From the NCBI GenBank assembly GCA_947502145.1, contig CANMYO010000003.1:310001-374000 (forward strand): DNA of 64,000 nt, in the 5' to 3' direction. The notes under the pieces are model-generated. The model had not been told where the DNA came from, made no database searches, and saw only the letters and a program-made list of their open reading frames with translations. Source of the stretch: an uncultured Paracoccaceae bacterium. Lineage in GTDB: Bacteria; Pseudomonadota; Alphaproteobacteria; Rhodobacterales; Rhodobacteraceae. The translations under genes and the position numbers were made by a program. Shown here piece by piece: positions 1-9,208 of the stretch (the first letter of the stretch is position 1; every line of letters starts with the position of its first letter).

Positions 1-669
1 TTTGCCGAACGTCACCGCCCTGACCTGATTTCAGTCAGTTTTGATGGGCTGGCACCGCGTCACGACCTGATCCGCCGCAAACAGGGCAGTTTCGAGCGCG
101 CGATGGAAAGCCTGATGCGCCTCACCGGGGCGGGGCATCGCTGTGGTGCCGTCGTGTCGCTTGGCGAAGACGGGATGGAGGACATCCCGGCGCTGGTGGC
201 GCAGATTGCTGCCGCAGGGGCAAGCCATGTGCAGATTCACCCGGTATCAGAGCTCGGCCGCGGGCTGACATCGGCAATTGTCCGTGAGCCAAGCGACGAC
301 ACCCTGCTGCGTGCAATGGTGTTGAGCCAGGTGTTGGACGTGATGTATCCGGAGTGCCGGATCATTTGTGACGCCCTGACCGGTGATCTGCTGCAGGCCA
401 AGCCGCGCCCAAAAGTGGGTGAACTGGTGTCCCCGGTGGTGATCGGAGCGGACGGCCAGGTCTTTCCGGTGGCCTATGGGCTGGCCGGACAGTTCAGTTT
501 TGGCAACCTCAGCGACGGGGTTTCCCCAACCGTTTACAGCGCCGCGTTGGTCGACCTGATTGATCGCTGCTGGAATGATGCCGCGTCGCGGGCTGCGACC
601 GCATTTTATCCTGACCTGACGCGGCTCAGCCACGCGGAACGTAAAGCAGCGGTGGCCGGCCAAACGTGA
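1..669 (+). CDS. Radical SAM protein, C-terminal part (gene cut by window start)
   Basis: The window opens inside this gene; about 222 C-terminal residues are present in frame 1, ending at TGA. Seen: the first residues include ISVSFDG followed by HDLIRRKQGSFERA, which is the mid-barrel stretch of MoaA/PqqE/SPASM-type radical SAM enzymes that reads 'S-D/G-x-x-x-x-H-D-x-x-R-x-x-G-S-F'. The CxxxCxxC cluster motif would lie upstream and is not visible. The C-terminal part has a 'dG-x-V-x-P-V-x-Y-G' and 'F-x-x-G-N-L' pattern like the auxiliary domain of these enzymes, but with no cysteines there, so a second iron-sulfur cluster is not expected. An MFS carrier follows after 83 bases in the same direction. 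The substrate cannot be told from this fragment. Confidence 0.75.
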   Translation, partial: FAERHRPDLISVSFDGLAPRHDLIRRKQGSFERAMESLMRLTGAGHRCGAVVSLGEDGMEDIPALVAQIAAAGASHVQIHPVSELGRGLTSAIVREPSDDTLLRAMVLSQVLDVMYPECRIICDALTGDLLQAKPRPKVGELVSPVVIGADGQVFPVAYGLAGQFSFGNLSDGVSPTVYSAALVDLIDRCWNDAASRAATAFYPDLTRLSHAERKAAVAGQT

Positions 670-752
670 ATGCGCCAGATGTGCATTTGCGACGGATAAA
701 CTGTGCGATCAAACGGCTCGCGTACCGGTGGAAATGGGCGTAAGGCAGGCAC

Positions 753-1982
753 ATGAAAATCGTGCGCCTCGAAGATACGCATCAGTTGCCATTCTGGCGG
801 CGACCCATTGGCATGCTGCTGATGATGGCGCTGGCGATGCCAATCGCATTTAACACGTGGATTGCCCTGCTTAATAACTTCGTCATTGAAGTGGCGCGCT
901 TTGATGGGGCCGACATTGGTCTGCTTCATACGGTGCGCGAGATTCCGGGCTTTCTGGCGATCGGCGTAATTGCCATCATCATGTTCATGCGCGAGCAGGT
1001 GCTGGGATTGGTGTCACTTGTCATGCTTGGCATCGCCACCGCGCTGACAGCGCAATTTCCCAGCATGGGGGGGATTCTGACGATCACGATGCTGTCGTCG
1101 ATCGGGTTTCACTACTACGAGACCGTCAACCAGTCGTTGCAGCTCCAATGGCTGGACAAAGGCCGGGCCCCACAGGTCATTGGGTGGCTGATGGCGGCAG
1201 GGTCAGGCGCGACGTTGGTCGCCTATGTGATCATCGTAATGACGTGGGAAGCATTCGATCTTAGCTATAGTTTTGTCTATTGGATTGCAGGCGGGATCAC
1301 GACCGCGATTGCCATTTTCTGCCTTGCCTTCTATCCGCAATTCGAAGCGCCGCATCCGCAACGCAAGGAATTTGTGCTCCGCAAGCGGTATTGGCTCTAC
1401 TACGCGCTGCAATTCATGTCAGGCGCACGGCGGCAGATCTTTGTTGTCTTTGCCGGCTTCATGATGGTCGAGAAATTTGGTTTTGAGGTCCATGAGGTCA
1501 CGGCGCTGTTTCTGATCAATCTGGTCGCAAACGTGTTGTTCGCGCCTCTGATCGGGCGGGTGGTCACAGTATTCGGGGAGCAGCGGGCGCTGCTGTTTGA
1601 ATATGCCGGTCTTGTGGCGGTCTTTCTGGCCTATGGCGGTGTTTATTACCTTGGGTGGGGAGTTGTTGTTGCCGCGACGTTGTACGTCGTGGATCACATC
1701 TTCTTTGCGCTTGCGCTCGCGTTGAAGACATATTTCCAGAAAATTGCGGATCCTGGCGATATTGCCCCGACGGCAGCGGTCGCATTCACCATCAACCATA
1801 TTGCGGCAGTCTTTCTGCCTGTTCTTCTGGGGCTACTTTGGTTATTGTCGCCGGCGGCCGTGTTCTTTTTGGCGGCAGCCATGGCGAGCGTTTCGTTTGC
1901 TCTTGCTCTGTTGATCCCACGCCATCCGGTTCCGGGGTATGAAACACGCCTGACGCGACCCCTTTCTGCGCCGGCAGAGTAG
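753..1982 (+). CDS. MFS transporter
   Basis: 409 residues, very hydrophobic along its length with about 12 predicted membrane segments, the first at roughly residues 19-45, and a hydrophilic central loop near residues 195-210 ([13 protein letters not shown]), as expected for a major facilitator carrier with two six-helix halves. The ATG is preceded by AAGGCAGG, a usable ribosome site. It lies 83 bases after the radical SAM gene on the same strand and may be cotranscribed, which would suit export or uptake of a product or substrate of that enzyme; that link is inference. I do not recognise a specific substrate subfamily. Confidence 0.75.
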   Translation: MKIVRLEDTHQLPFWRRPIGMLLMMALAMPIAFNTWIALLNNFVIEVARFDGADIGLLHTVREIPGFLAIGVIAIIMFMREQVLGLVSLVMLGIATALTAQFPSMGGILTITMLSSIGFHYYETVNQSLQLQWLDKGRAPQVIGWLMAAGSGATLVAYVIIVMTWEAFDLSYSFVYWIAGGITTAIAIFCLAFYPQFEAPHPQRKEFVLRKRYWLYYALQFMSGARRQIFVVFAGFMMVEKFGFEVHEVTALFLINLVANVLFAPLIGRVVTVFGEQRALLFEYAGLVAVFLAYGGVYYLGWGVVVAATLYVVDHIFFALALALKTYFQKIADPGDIAPTAAVAFTINHIAAVFLPVLLGLLWLLSPAAVFFLAAAMASVSFALALLIPRHPVPGYETRLTRPLSAPAE

Positions 1983-2035
1983 AAAGGCGCCGGCGGTGTG
2001 CTATATCCGCACTATCTTATTTACAGGAGAAACCG

Positions 2036-2683
2036 ATGTTTTTCATGTCCCGTGATAAATCTGATCTGATCGACGCAGCCAACGCGCTGCCCGGCCGCGC
2101 GACCCCGATCCCAACCGCGACCCAGCACCATGTTCTGAACACATCGCTGCACGAGGTGCCCAATGGCATGGCGATCGCGATGTTTGGCATGGGGTGTTTC
2201 TGGGGCGTTGAGCGGATGTTCTGGCAATTGGATGGCGTCTATGCGACCGCAGTCGGATATGCTGGCGGTTTTACCCCAAATGCGACCTACGAAGAGGTCT
2301 GCAGTGGCAAGACCGGCCATAACGAGGTGGTGCGTGTGGTGTTTGACCCCAAACAGATCAGCTACGCGCAATTGCTGCAGGTGTTTTGGGAAGGTCACGA
2401 CCCGACACAGGGCATGCGTCAGGGCAATGACCGGGGCACGCAGTACAGGTCCGGCATTTATACCTATGATGCGGACCAATACGACGCGGCGATCCAGAGC
2501 CGCGATGCCTTTGCGCCGCGCCTCAGGAATGCCGGCTATGGTGTGATCACGACCGAGATTGTCGCTGCGCCTGAATTCTATTTCGCCGAAGACTATCACC
2601 AGCAGTATCTGGCCAAGAACCCACAGGGGTATTGCGGGATTGGCGGCACCGGGGTGACCTGCCCGGTAGGTGTGGGCGCCTGA
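2036..2683 (+). CDS. msrA: Peptide-methionine (S)-S-oxide reductase MsrA
   Basis: 215 residues. MsrA reduces methionine-S-sulfoxide in proteins and free methionine, repairing oxidative damage in the cytoplasm. Seen: the catalytic motif GCFWG with Cys54, and two C-terminal cysteines (Cys200 in GYCG and Cys209) suited to act as resolving cysteines for thioredoxin recycling. The spacing of YGGGFT-like ([10 protein letters not shown]), GHNEVV and [13 protein letters not shown] blocks matches the family. An AGGAGA ribosome site sits 5-10 bases before ATG. An AT-richer stretch just upstream (TATCCGCACTATCTTATTT) may hold its own promoter. The roughly 45-residue N-terminal extension before the catalytic core is common in MsrA of this group. 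Confidence 0.95.
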   Translation: MFFMSRDKSDLIDAANALPGRATPIPTATQHHVLNTSLHEVPNGMAIAMFGMGCFWGVERMFWQLDGVYATAVGYAGGFTPNATYEEVCSGKTGHNEVVRVVFDPKQISYAQLLQVFWEGHDPTQGMRQGNDRGTQYRSGIYTYDADQYDAAIQSRDAFAPRLRNAGYGVITTEIVAAPEFYFAEDYHQQYLAKNPQGYCGIGGTGVTCPVGVGA

Positions 2684-2739
2684 TTGACCTTGTCGGCCTG
2701 ACAGCTTAGGCGCGGGGCACCTGCCAAAGGAGCCTTGCA

Positions 2740-3612
2740 ATGACGACTTTTACCGCACTGACTACAATGACGGGGCATGACACTGCTGACGCGCTTGCCG
2801 AAGCATTGGAAGCCTTGCAGCCAGAGCCAACAGGCATTGGAGTCTTTGAGGTCGAAGATGGCTCTGGTCTGTGGGAAGTCGGCGTGTATTTCACCGAGGT
2901 ACCGGACATTGCCGGGCTGTCGGTTCTGGCCGCCCTGCATGGGGTCAAGGACTTTGTCGTGTCCGAAATTCCCGATCAGGATTGGGTGGCCAAGGTGCAG
3001 CGGGAACTGCCGCCAGTCCCGGCGGGTCGCTTCTTTGTTTACGGCAGTCATGATGCTGACAAGGTGCCCTCAGACAAAATTCCGCTGCTGATCGAGGCGG
3101 CCATGGCATTTGGCACCGGTCATCACGGCACGACCCTGGGGTGCTTGCTGGCCTTTGATCGGCTGATCTCAGCGGGCGAGATGCCGTTGAATGTTGTCGA
3201 TATCGGTTGTGGCACCGCGGTGCTTGCCATGGCCGCGGCCCATGTGACCCCGAATCAAATTATCGCAAGCGATATTGACCCTGTCGCGGTTGATGTCGCC
3301 ACCGCAAATATCGCCGCAAACGGGTTGTCGGATCGTGTCACCTGCGTTGTCGCGCCGGGGTTTGATGCGCCAGCGCTCAAAGATCGCGCCCCTTACGATC
3401 TTGTCTTTGCCAATATCCTCAAAGGGCCGCTTGTCGCGATATCCGGGGCCATGGGGCGGGCGACTCAGCCCGGGGGCCATGCGATTCTGTCGGGGATCCT
3501 GAACGAACAGGCGGATGAGGTTTTGGCCGTTTATGCACGCCACGGCTTCAATCAACTGCACCGGGACAGCATTGTTGACTGGACCACGCTAACTTTAGTC
3601 AAATCGGACTGA
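2740..3612 (+). CDS. prmA: Ribosomal protein L11 methyltransferase PrmA
   Basis: 290 residues. PrmA trimethylates ribosomal protein L11 using S-adenosylmethionine. Seen: an N-terminal L11-binding region of about 110 residues, then the signature FGTGHHGTT near residue 125, the SAM-binding DIGCGTAVLAMA loop near residue 150, DIDPVAVDVA, and the NILKGPL motif near residue 223, which corresponds to the N-P-P-Y/N-I-L-x-x-P block of the family. AAAGGAG precedes the ATG by about 8 bases. It follows msrA by 56 bases. Downstream lies a perfect 12-base palindrome (3614-3625) but no clear terminator. Confidence 0.93.
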   Translation: MTTFTALTTMTGHDTADALAEALEALQPEPTGIGVFEVEDGSGLWEVGVYFTEVPDIAGLSVLAALHGVKDFVVSEIPDQDWVAKVQRELPPVPAGRFFVYGSHDADKVPSDKIPLLIEAAMAFGTGHHGTTLGCLLAFDRLISAGEMPLNVVDIGCGTAVLAMAAAHVTPNQIIASDIDPVAVDVATANIAANGLSDRVTCVVAPGFDAPALKDRAPYDLVFANILKGPLVAISGAMGRATQPGGHAILSGILNEQADEVLAVYARHGFNQLHRDSIVDWTTLTLVKSD

Positions 3613-3715
3613 ATTTTCGCGAAAAAGCCGCAGTTTCAACGCTTTGCCCCAATTTCGCCACATTTGGGAAAGATGTTGGATTCAGTAGAAGTGGGGGCTT
3701 CGAACGGAGACTGCC

Positions 3716-4060
3716 ATGGCTTTCGCCCAGGTACCATTTGAGAAGCGGCTGCGCCGCATCGTGAAGAACCATCAGCGGATGGCGAACGGTGTTACTCATC
3801 GTGTCGACAATAACGGCCTGATCCAGGCACATCCGCGGATCTACAACCCGAAATTCCCGCTGCGCGGGCTGATCCTGCTGATTGGCACGGCGTTCCTCTT
3901 CAAGGGTTACATCTACGCCACTCTGGGCGAGACGACCTATGTTGAACGGATCGCTGGTCTTGCTGACGGCACTTTGATCGAACGCGCCGGCGCATGGATC
4001 ATGCAAGCGGACCCTGCCACCTTGGCTGTTGCCCAGGTCCTGCAGAGCATTGGCCTCTAG
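3716..4060 (+). CDS. Small membrane protein of unknown function
   Basis: 114 residues, not recognised. It has a basic N-terminus (FEKRLRRIVKNHQR), a patch HPRIYNPKFPLRG, one hydrophobic segment at about residues 48-68 (LILLIGTAFLFKGYIYATL) and an acidic, alanine-rich C-terminal part. The basic start plus a single membrane segment suggests an inner-membrane protein with a cytoplasmic N-terminus. Coding use matches its neighbours. A strong bidirectional terminator closes it against the convergent DUF1127 gene. Proteins of this look occur widely in Rhodobacteraceae, from memory; no function is known to me. Confidence 0.7.
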   Translation: MAFAQVPFEKRLRRIVKNHQRMANGVTHRVDNNGLIQAHPRIYNPKFPLRGLILLIGTAFLFKGYIYATLGETTYVERIAGLADGTLIERAGAWIMQADPATLAVAQVLQSIGL

Positions 4061-4082
4061 CCAAAGATCCCTCCTTAGACAC

Positions 4083-4121
4083 AAAAGGCCGCTACCTTGA
4101 TTAGGTAGCGGCCCTTTTGCG
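4083..4121. terminator. Bidirectional rho-independent terminator
   Basis: AAAAGGCCGCTACC, a 7-8 base loop, then GGTAGCGGCCCTTTT. The 10-base GC-rich stem has a T-run on the + side and an A-run on the other, so it can end both the 114-residue membrane protein gene and the convergent DUF1127 gene. Confidence 0.9.
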
Positions 4122-4142
4122 TTCAGCGATTGCTGTTAGCGA

Positions 4143-4355
4143 TTACGAATTGATGCGGCGCGCCGCAACGGCGTCAATGTCGCTTACGGTCAGACCGATG
4201 TCGGCCAGTTCGCGCTCTGTCAGTTGCAACAATGACTTGCGCGTGATGCGGGCGTCATTCCAAGTGTTGAATGATGCAACCGCGTTGTTGATGAAACGCG
4301 AAACGAAACCAGCAGAAAAATCAACTGATGGGCGAGTGGTGTCGAAAGCGGCCAT
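4143..4355 (-). CDS. DUF1127 family small basic protein
   Basis: 70 residues. The start is placed at the ATG preceded by AAGGAG (on the minus strand, 7 bases away); the frame stays open further upstream but without that site. Seen: the C-terminal DUF1127 signature, R-K-S-L-L-Q-L-T-E-R-E-L-A-D-I-G-L followed by a basic helix ending AARRINS. In other alphaproteobacteria small DUF1127 proteins have been linked to phosphate and carbon uptake, RNA binding and stress adaptation; the role here is inference. The gene stands alone, divergent from ruvC, and has a strong terminator, so it is a separate, probably highly expressed unit. Confidence 0.85.
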   Translation of the reverse strand: MAAFDTTRPSVDFSAGFVSRFINNAVASFNTWNDARITRKSLLQLTERELADIGLTVSDIDAVAARRINS

Positions 4356-4669
4356 GGGCTTGCTCCTTGTGAGAATGCGGTGCTGCGTTGCAGCGTTAAA
4401 CTGATAAGCCGCAGATAGGACTCTGCGCGCGTTTCCACCACCATAAAAACTGCATACCATTTATGCGTTTTTGGAATGCCTATTATTTACGCATTATTCA
4501 CGATAACACATTGATAGTTAACATTTTAAGTTCGAATGATTTCCAGTGCCGGTTGCCGTGGGGGCAGATTGCAGCAGGATGCGTCGCCATTTGCTGCGAC
4601 GCAGGGCCTTGGCGGGTGTTCGCGTTTTGTGCTAGTTGGAATCCAAGAACAAAGAAACAGGGGGCAGGC
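4356..4669. promoter_or_regulatory. AT-rich divergent promoter region, DUF1127 / ruvC
   Basis: 314 bases without a gene. Positions 4440-4535 are clearly richer in A and T than the surroundings. Within it AAAAACTGCATA (4445-4456) and TTATGCGTTTTT (4461-4472) form an imperfect inverted repeat, a possible operator or hairpin for the DUF1127 gene. ruvC has GGGGGCAGG just before its ATG. No tRNA or known riboswitch was seen. Confidence 0.45.
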
Positions 4670-5176
4670 ATGCGCGTATTGGGCATAGATCCCGGACTGC
4701 GGAATATGGGCTGGGGCGTGATCGAAGTATCCGGATCGCGGGTAAGTCATGTCGCCAATGGCATCTGTCACGGCACCGGCTCCGCCCTGGCAGAGCGCCT
4801 GCTGGCATTACATGCGGGTCTGGTTGCGGTTCTGGCGCAATATCAGCCGGATGCCGCCGCGGTTGAGCAAACATTTGTCAACAAGGACGGGGCGGGGACG
4901 CTCAAACTGGGTCAGGCACGGGGCGTCGCGATGTTAAGTCTGGCACAGGTTGGATTGCAAATTGGCGAATATGCGCCAAACGCGGTCAAAAAGGCGGTTG
5001 TTGGTGTCGGCCACGCCGATAAGCGTCAAATTGACCACATGGTCCGGCTGCAATTGCCGGGTTGCCAGATTGCCGGGGCGGATGCGGCGGATGCCCTCGC
5101 CATTGCAATTTGTCACGCGCATCATTTGCAATCCGCGGGCACATTGCAGCAGGCCCTTGCGAAGGCCGCGGGATGA
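4670..5176 (+). CDS. ruvC: Holliday junction endonuclease RuvC
   Basis: 168 residues. RuvC resolves Holliday junctions as part of the RuvABC complex. The start is the ATG directly before [15 protein letters not shown], the conserved N-terminus containing the first catalytic Asp; an upstream in-frame ATG at 4463 would add a non-homologous leader. Other acidic residues are in AVEQTFV (Glu) and [14 protein letters not shown] (Asp pair), and the [12 protein letters not shown] motif is present. The stop overlaps the ruvA start (ATGA), so the two are translationally coupled. Confidence 0.96.
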   Translation: MRVLGIDPGLRNMGWGVIEVSGSRVSHVANGICHGTGSALAERLLALHAGLVAVLAQYQPDAAAVEQTFVNKDGAGTLKLGQARGVAMLSLAQVGLQIGEYAPNAVKKAVVGVGHADKRQIDHMVRLQLPGCQIAGADAADALAIAICHAHHLQSAGTLQQALAKAAG

Positions 5177-5832
5177 TCGGGCGTATCGCAGGGCGGCTGG
5201 ATTACCGCAGCAGCGATCACGTGTTGATCGACGTGCGCGGTGTCGGATATCTGGTCTATGTCAGCGAGCGCGTGATGGCAGGTTTGCCGCAGCCGGGCGA
5301 GGCCGTGGCGCTCTATACGGACCTGTTGGTGCGCGAGGATAACCTGCAGCTTTTCGGTTTTACCACATTGGTTGAAAAGGAATGGCACCGCCTGTTGATG
5401 AGCGTGCAGGGGATCGGGGCAAAAGCCTCTATGTCGATTTTGGGGACATTGGGGGCAGACGGGGTCAGCCGTGCAATCGCGTTGGGTGATTGGAACGCTT
5501 TGGCCAAAGCCAAGGGGGTCGGACCCAAAACGGCGCAGCGGGTCACCATCGAACTCAAGGACAAGGCCCCCGGAGTCATGGCGATGGGCGGCACGCTGGC
5601 CGCTGCAACCGGTGATGAGCTTATTGACAGCGGCGATGTTCCCCGACCGCGCCCCGCTGCAAGCCCCAAGGGCAACCCCGCGCAGCCAGAGGCATTGTCG
5701 GCGCTTGCAAACCTTGGCTATGCGCCGGGAGAAGCGGCGAGTGCCGTGGCCGAGGCCATGGGCGCGGACCCCGATCTTGATACGGGTGCGCTGATCCGGG
5801 CCGCGCTGAAACTCTTGGCACCAAAAGGGTGA
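5173..5832 (+). CDS. ruvA: Holliday junction branch migration subunit RuvA
   Basis: 219 residues. RuvA binds the four-way junction and loads RuvB. The start is the ATG overlapping the ruvC stop, giving MIGRIAGRL, the usual N-terminus. Seen: an N-terminal OB fold (1-62), the tandem helix-hairpin-helix region with [13 protein letters not shown] (about 77-90) and [19 protein letters not shown] (about 112-130), an acidic and proline-rich linker, and the C-terminal RuvB-contact domain beginning near [15 protein letters not shown]. ruvB follows after 46 bases. Confidence 0.96.
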   Translation: MIGRIAGRLDYRSSDHVLIDVRGVGYLVYVSERVMAGLPQPGEAVALYTDLLVREDNLQLFGFTTLVEKEWHRLLMSVQGIGAKASMSILGTLGADGVSRAIALGDWNALAKAKGVGPKTAQRVTIELKDKAPGVMAMGGTLAAATGDELIDSGDVPRPRPAASPKGNPAQPEALSALANLGYAPGEAASAVAEAMGADPDLDTGALIRAALKLLAPKG

Positions 5833-5878
5833 TGGGGCGGTTGCACTGCCGTCCAGTGCATAGGATGTTGCAAATAGC

Positions 5879-6901
5879 ATGAGCCAGCCAGACCCCACCT
5901 TGCGCCCTGATCCGCAGCCAGAGGATGCCGACCGAGCATTGCGACCCCAAACGCTGGATGCGTTTATTGGGCAGGAATCAGCACGGGCAAACCTCAAGGT
6001 GTTTATCGAAAGCGCGAGGCGCCGGGGCGAGGCGATGGATCATGCGCTGTTTCATGGCCCGCCCGGCTTGGGCAAGACCACATTGGCGCAGATCATGGCG
6101 CGGGAGTTGGGCGTGAATTTTCGCATGACGTCCGGCCCGGTTCTGGCCAAGGCCGGGGATCTGGCTGCGATCCTGACCAACCTGGAAGCGCGCGACGTGC
6201 TGTTCATTGACGAGATTCATCGTCTGAACCCGGCTGTGGAAGAGGTACTTTACCCCGCGCTGGAAGATTTCGAACTGGATCTTGTCATTGGCGAAGGTCC
6301 TGCGGCCCGCACGGTCCGCATCGAGTTGCAGCCCTTCACGCTGGTTGGTGCGACGACCCGCATGGGTCTGCTGACGACGCCATTGCGCGACCGGTTTGGG
6401 ATTCCGACACGGTTGGAGTTTTATACCGAAGACGAACTGCATGAGATCGTCACGCGTGGTGCGAGGCTGATGGGGGCGCCCGCTGCGGATGGCGGTGCGC
6501 GTGAAATCGCCCGCCGCGCCCGGGGGACACCACGCATCGCGGGCCGGCTTTTGCGCCGTGTCGTCGATTTTGCTGTTGTCGAAGGTGACGGCACGGTCAA
6601 TCAGGAAATCGCTGATCGTGCATTGACCCGGTTGGGGGTGGATGACCTTGGTCTTGATAACGCGGATCGCCGCTATCTGCGCTTGATCGCGGAAAGCTAT
6701 GGTGGCGGACCAGTTGGGATTGAAACGCTGTCCGCCGCCCTGTCAGAAAGCCGCGATAGTCTTGAGGAAGTTATCGAACCCTACCTCTTGCAAAAAGGGC
6801 TGATTCAGCGCACCCCGCGCGGGCGGATGCTGGCAGCGGCTGCCTGGACCCATCTGGGCCTTGATGCCCCAAAAGGGCAGGCCGAGCTTTTTGGCGGCTA
6901 G
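5879..6901 (+). CDS. ruvB: Holliday junction branch migration ATPase RuvB
   Basis: 340 residues, the usual length. RuvB is the AAA+ motor that drives branch migration. Seen: Walker A GPPGLGKT at 60-67, Walker [10 protein letters not shown] near 107, sensor 1 GATTRMG, the arginine-finger region PLRDRFG, and the C-terminal winged helix with [10 protein letters not shown] and a final QRTPRGR block. It completes ruvCAB. The next gene starts 35 bases on in the same direction. Confidence 0.97.
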   Translation: MSQPDPTLRPDPQPEDADRALRPQTLDAFIGQESARANLKVFIESARRRGEAMDHALFHGPPGLGKTTLAQIMARELGVNFRMTSGPVLAKAGDLAAILTNLEARDVLFIDEIHRLNPAVEEVLYPALEDFELDLVIGEGPAARTVRIELQPFTLVGATTRMGLLTTPLRDRFGIPTRLEFYTEDELHEIVTRGARLMGAPAADGGAREIARRARGTPRIAGRLLRRVVDFAVVEGDGTVNQEIADRALTRLGVDDLGLDNADRRYLRLIAESYGGGPVGIETLSAALSESRDSLEEVIEPYLLQKGLIQRTPRGRMLAAAAWTHLGLDAPKGQAELFGG

Positions 6902-6936
6902 GCTGAACGATTGCAGTCTGAATTTAGGGCAAGACA

Positions 6937-7560
6937 ATGGACCATCACAGCATCGCAAATCTGTTTACACGCAGCGACGGTAGCTATTTCTGTGCCCGTT
7001 GGGGGCGGCCCATTGCGCCTGTCGTGTTTGGCGTCGATGACGCGAACCTAGCGGTTTTCAAGGGCGCGGTTGAGGCCGTTGTGACCCTTGCTGGGCATCA
7101 GATGGCGGAAACGGATCCCGAACTGGGCGCGAACCTGATGGTTTTCTTCTGTCAGGACTGGGACGAACTGATTGCCGTGCCGCATCTGGACAGCCTCTTG
7201 CCCGATCTGGGGGCCTTGGTAGAGCGGTTGCAGGCCGCCGATGCCAACCAGTACCGTATCTTCCGTTTTGACGAAGCTGACGCCATCAAGGCGGCGTTTG
7301 TGTTTCTGCGCTATGATGAACACCTTGCCGCAATTGGGGCCGACACGCTGGCGCTTGGTCAGGCCGTCCATACGATCCTGCTGTGGTCCGATCGTGCGTT
7401 TGACGAAACATCGCCGCTGGCCGTTATTGATGGCAATACGGTCCTGCGCCCCGACATCGCCGAAGTGATCCGCGTCGCCTATGATCCGGTGTTGCCTGCT
7501 GCGGCGCGCGACGCCAGTCATGCGCTGCGCCTGTCCGCCCGGATGGAGCCTGCGCAATGA
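6937..7560 (+). CDS. Conserved hypothetical protein between ruvB and ybgC
   Basis: 207 residues, not recognised. No signal peptide or membrane segment; the protein looks soluble and acidic. Notable blocks are GSYFCARWGRPIAPVVFGV near the N-terminus, NLMVFFCQDWDEL near 63, QYRIFRFDEADAIKAAFVFLRYDE near 105 and GNTVLRPDIAEVIRVAYDPVLP near 168. Its stop overlaps the ybgC start by 4 bases (ATGA), so it is translationally coupled to the Tol-Pal genes. From memory the same position is held by similar genes in related Rhodobacteraceae. A link to recombination or to envelope upkeep is only contextual. Confidence 0.75.
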   Translation: MDHHSIANLFTRSDGSYFCARWGRPIAPVVFGVDDANLAVFKGAVEAVVTLAGHQMAETDPELGANLMVFFCQDWDELIAVPHLDSLLPDLGALVERLQAADANQYRIFRFDEADAIKAAFVFLRYDEHLAAIGADTLALGQAVHTILLWSDRAFDETSPLAVIDGNTVLRPDIAEVIRVAYDPVLPAAARDASHALRLSARMEPAQ

Positions 7561-7946
7561 CCCATATCCTGCCGGTGCGTGTGTATTACGAAGACACTGA
7601 CATGGGGGGTATCGTCTATTACGCGAATTATCTGAAGTTCATCGAGCGGGCTCGCTCGGAGTTGGTTGAGGCCCTGGGTTTTGACCAGAACAAGATGAAG
7701 GAAGAAGACGGCGTGGTCTTTGTCGTGCGCCGGGTCGAGGCGGACTATCTTGCCCCCGCGCGGTTGGATGATCGGTTGCAGGTCGTGACCACGCATGAAC
7801 CGGTCGGGAAAAGCCGCTGGGTCTTTGATCAGGAGGTGCGGCGGGGCGATCAGGTAATCTTTCGGGCTCTGGTGACAGCTGTCTGCATGACAACCGCAGG
7901 GAAGCCCATGCGCCTTCCAGCGGAACTTCGCGCAAAACTTGGCTAG
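7557..7946 (+). CDS. ybgC: Acyl-CoA thioesterase YbgC (tol-pal associated)
   Basis: 129 residues, a single hot-dog fold. YbgC hydrolyses acyl-CoA thioesters and is the usual first gene of tol-pal operons. Seen: VYYEDTDMGGIVYYANYLKF near the N-terminus, holding the catalytic Asp and the 4HBT signature, then ERARSE. It begins within the stop codon of the preceding gene and precedes tolQ by about 108 bases. Confidence 0.93.
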   Translation: MTHILPVRVYYEDTDMGGIVYYANYLKFIERARSELVEALGFDQNKMKEEDGVVFVVRRVEADYLAPARLDDRLQVVTTHEPVGKSRWVFDQEVRRGDQVIFRALVTAVCMTTAGKPMRLPAELRAKLG

Positions 7947-8054
7947 ACGCGGCGGAATTTGGTGCCGGACACGCGGAAGTGTCATGGATTTTCCAAGGAT
8001 CATCCGCTAGATTGCGTGCAAACAGAGCCGAACCGGCCCAAACAGAGCAGGCAC

Positions 8055-8729
8055 ATGGAAGCAGCAACCGACTTTACGATGTGGGCGCTATTTGCGCGCG
8101 CGACTATTCTTGTGAAACTTGTGATGGTCCTATTGATCCTCGCGTCGATCTGGTGCTGGGCAGTGATCGTCGACAAGTTGATCCAATATCGCAGGGCCAG
8201 ACGCGAGGCTGATATCTTTGACCGCGCGTTCTGGTCGGGTGAGCCGCTGGACCAGTTATTTGAACAGATTGGCAATACGCCGCGCGGCGCTTCTGAAACG
8301 ATCTTTAGCGCCGGGATGCTGGAATGGCGGCGCAGCCACCGGCAGGATGGAGAGCTGATTGCCGGTGCTCAGGCCCGGATCGACCGCAGTATGGACGTCG
8401 CCATTGCCAAAGAAGCGGGCAAGCTGCAAAAAGGCCTTCCGGTTCTGGCGACCACCGGATCAACCGCACCGTTTGTGGGGCTGTTCGGGACGGTCTTTGG
8501 CATCATGAACGCGTTCATTGAAATCGCAGAACAACAAAACACCAACCTTGCCGTTGTTGCACCGGGCATTGCAGAGGCGTTGCTGGCGACCGGGCTGGGT
8601 TTGATGGCCGCAATTCCAGCCGTCGTGTTCTATAACAAGCTGAGTGCTGATGCTGATCGGATCGTGGCCGGATACGAAGCCTTTGCCGACGAATTTGCCA
8701 CCATCCTCAGCCGTCAGCTGGACAGCTAG
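8055..8729 (+). CDS. tolQ: Tol-Pal proton channel protein TolQ
   Basis: 224 residues; start placed at the ATG giving MEAATDFTMWALF, since an upstream in-frame ATG at 7959 adds a hydrophilic leader not expected for TolQ. An inner-membrane protein with three membrane helices (about 12-36, 135-160 and 170-192). Seen: the ExbB/TolQ proton-channel block with TGSTAPFVGLFGTVFGIMNAF and APGIAEALLATGLGLMAAIPAVVFYN. With TolR it harvests the proton gradient to energise TolA. tolR starts 2 bases after its stop. Confidence 0.95.
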   Translation: MEAATDFTMWALFARATILVKLVMVLLILASIWCWAVIVDKLIQYRRARREADIFDRAFWSGEPLDQLFEQIGNTPRGASETIFSAGMLEWRRSHRQDGELIAGAQARIDRSMDVAIAKEAGKLQKGLPVLATTGSTAPFVGLFGTVFGIMNAFIEIAEQQNTNLAVVAPGIAEALLATGLGLMAAIPAVVFYNKLSADADRIVAGYEAFADEFATILSRQLDS

Positions 8730-8731
8730 GT

Positions 8732-9208
8732 ATGGGCGCGGGTGTCATGAAGTCTGGCGACGATGGGGGCAGACGCCGCCGTCGCCGGTCGCGTCGCAAT
8801 CAGCCCATGTCTGAAATCAACGTCACGCCGTTTGTTGATGTCATGCTTGTGCTGCTGATCATCTTTATGGTTGCCGCACCGTTGCTGACGGTTGGTGTTC
8901 CGGTGGAATTGCCGGAAACCGCAGCCAATGCGCTACCCACGGACGAGGAAGAACCCCTTGCGGTAACAATCACGGCGGATGGCACACTGTTGATCCAGAA
9001 CACGGAAACGCCCGAAGCTGAGCTGATTGGTAAATTGCGGTCAATCGCCGCAGAGCGCAGTAGTGACCGGATTTTCCTGCGCGCTGATGGGGCGAATGCC
9101 TGGGATCGCGTGGCGCAGATCATGGGTGCACTGAATGCGGCCGGATTCAACAATATCGGTTTGGTAACAGACATTGGGGGCCCGACCCTGACCGGTGAGG
9201 ACGGGTAA
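8732..9208 (+). CDS. tolR: Tol-Pal protein TolR
   Basis: 158 residues. A short arginine-rich cytoplasmic N-terminus (GRRRRRRSRRN) leads into MSEINVTPFVDVMLVLLIIFMV, the ExbD/TolR membrane helix with its proton-carrying Asp. The periplasmic part (about 65-150) matches the ExbD/TolR domain. The gene overlaps the tolA start by 14 bases, so translation is coupled. Confidence 0.94.
   Translation: MGAGVMKSGDDGGRRRRRRSRRNQPMSEINVTPFVDVMLVLLIIFMVAAPLLTVGVPVELPETAANALPTDEEEPLAVTITADGTLLIQNTETPEAELIGKLRSIAAERSSDRIFLRADGANAWDRVAQIMGALNAAGFNNIGLVTDIGGPTLTGEDG

Noticed and set aside
3614-3625. Perfect palindrome TTTTCGCGAAAA after prmA
   Set aside because: No loop and no terminator layout; short enough to be chance, and no repeat copy seen nearby.
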